A stretch of 7,039 nucleotides of DNA from Bacteroidales bacterium (GTDB taxonomy: Bacteria; Bacteroidota; Bacteroidia; Bacteroidales; P3), in the NCBI GenBank assembly GCA_012837565.1, contig DUQY01000148.1, positions 1-7,039 of the forward strand, in the 5' to 3' direction. This document shows, one piece after another, positions 7,010-7,039 of the stretch; the stretch's first letter is position 1, and each line of letters starts with the position of its first letter. The notes below the pieces were generated by a model. It was not told the DNA's origin. It worked only from the letters and a program-made list of their open reading frames with translations, and did no database searches. The position numbers were made by a program, and so were the translations under genes.

Positions 7010-7039
7010 ATGAAAAGCTATCTTAAGAAAAATAATAAC
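7010..7039 (+). CDS. Start of an unidentified gene (3'-truncated by window edge)
   Basis: Ten codons from ATG 7010 read MKSYLKKNNN and remain open at the edge. Support comes from the position, 39 nt downstream of a good -7 promoter element, and from the A/T-rich sequence before the ATG, as in the other genes here. The basic start could be the n-region of a signal peptide or a cytosolic N-terminus; ten residues do not allow a product call. It is transcribed divergently from dnaB. Confidence 0.5.
   Translation, partial: MKSYLKKNNN

Noticed and set aside
1..7039. CRISPR arrays, tRNA or rRNA genes, insertion sequences, phage or defence genes.
   Set aside because: I saw no regularly spaced repeats, no tRNA-like or rRNA-like sequence, and no transposase, integrase or nuclease motifs in any supported frame.

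Overview
The window looks like a piece of an AT-rich Bacteroidota genome, probably Bacteroidales. Four things point that way. A GH92 enzyme sits next to a GH2-type beta-mannosidase C-terminus. The short coding remnant between them resembles the Bacteroidetes 'four helix bundle suffix' family. Start codons are preceded by A/T-rich sequence without Shine-Dalgarno motifs. Promoter elements of the Bacteroidetes TAnnTTTG type occur upstream of dnaB and of the last gene. No genus can be named from the sequence alone.

Layout. Positions 2-3748 (+ strand) form an apparent co-directional run: the 3' end of a gene whose product resembles the C-terminal beta-sandwich domains of a GH2 beta-mannosidase (its start lies outside the window); a 63-codon reading frame that looks like the truncated front of a four-helix-bundle gene; and a complete secreted GH92 alpha-mannosidase with two accessory C-terminal modules. 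Gaps are 25 and 11 nt, so co-transcription is likely. The theme is breakdown of mannose-containing glycans (alpha-mannosyl units by GH92, beta-mannosyl units by GH2), as in N-glycan or mannan utilisation loci. No SusC/SusD genes or regulator are visible here.

Positions 3749-4085 are a very AT-rich, gene-free gap where the two transcription units converge. It holds two tandem imperfect copies of a 22-bp dyad element.

Positions 4086-6896 (- strand) carry dnaB, the replicative helicase, followed 9 nt later by a secreted protein of unknown function that belongs to a Bacteroidetes family commonly labelled 'asparagine synthetase B', although it has neither domain of that enzyme. The dnaB promoter lies so close to its ATG that the mRNA may be leaderless or nearly so.

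Positions 6897-7039 hold the divergent promoter region and the first ten codons of an unidentified + strand gene. The clearest points of interest are the gene remnant between the two mannosidase genes, the near-leaderless dnaB start, the family of the 420-aa secreted protein, and the tandem dyads in the convergent gap.
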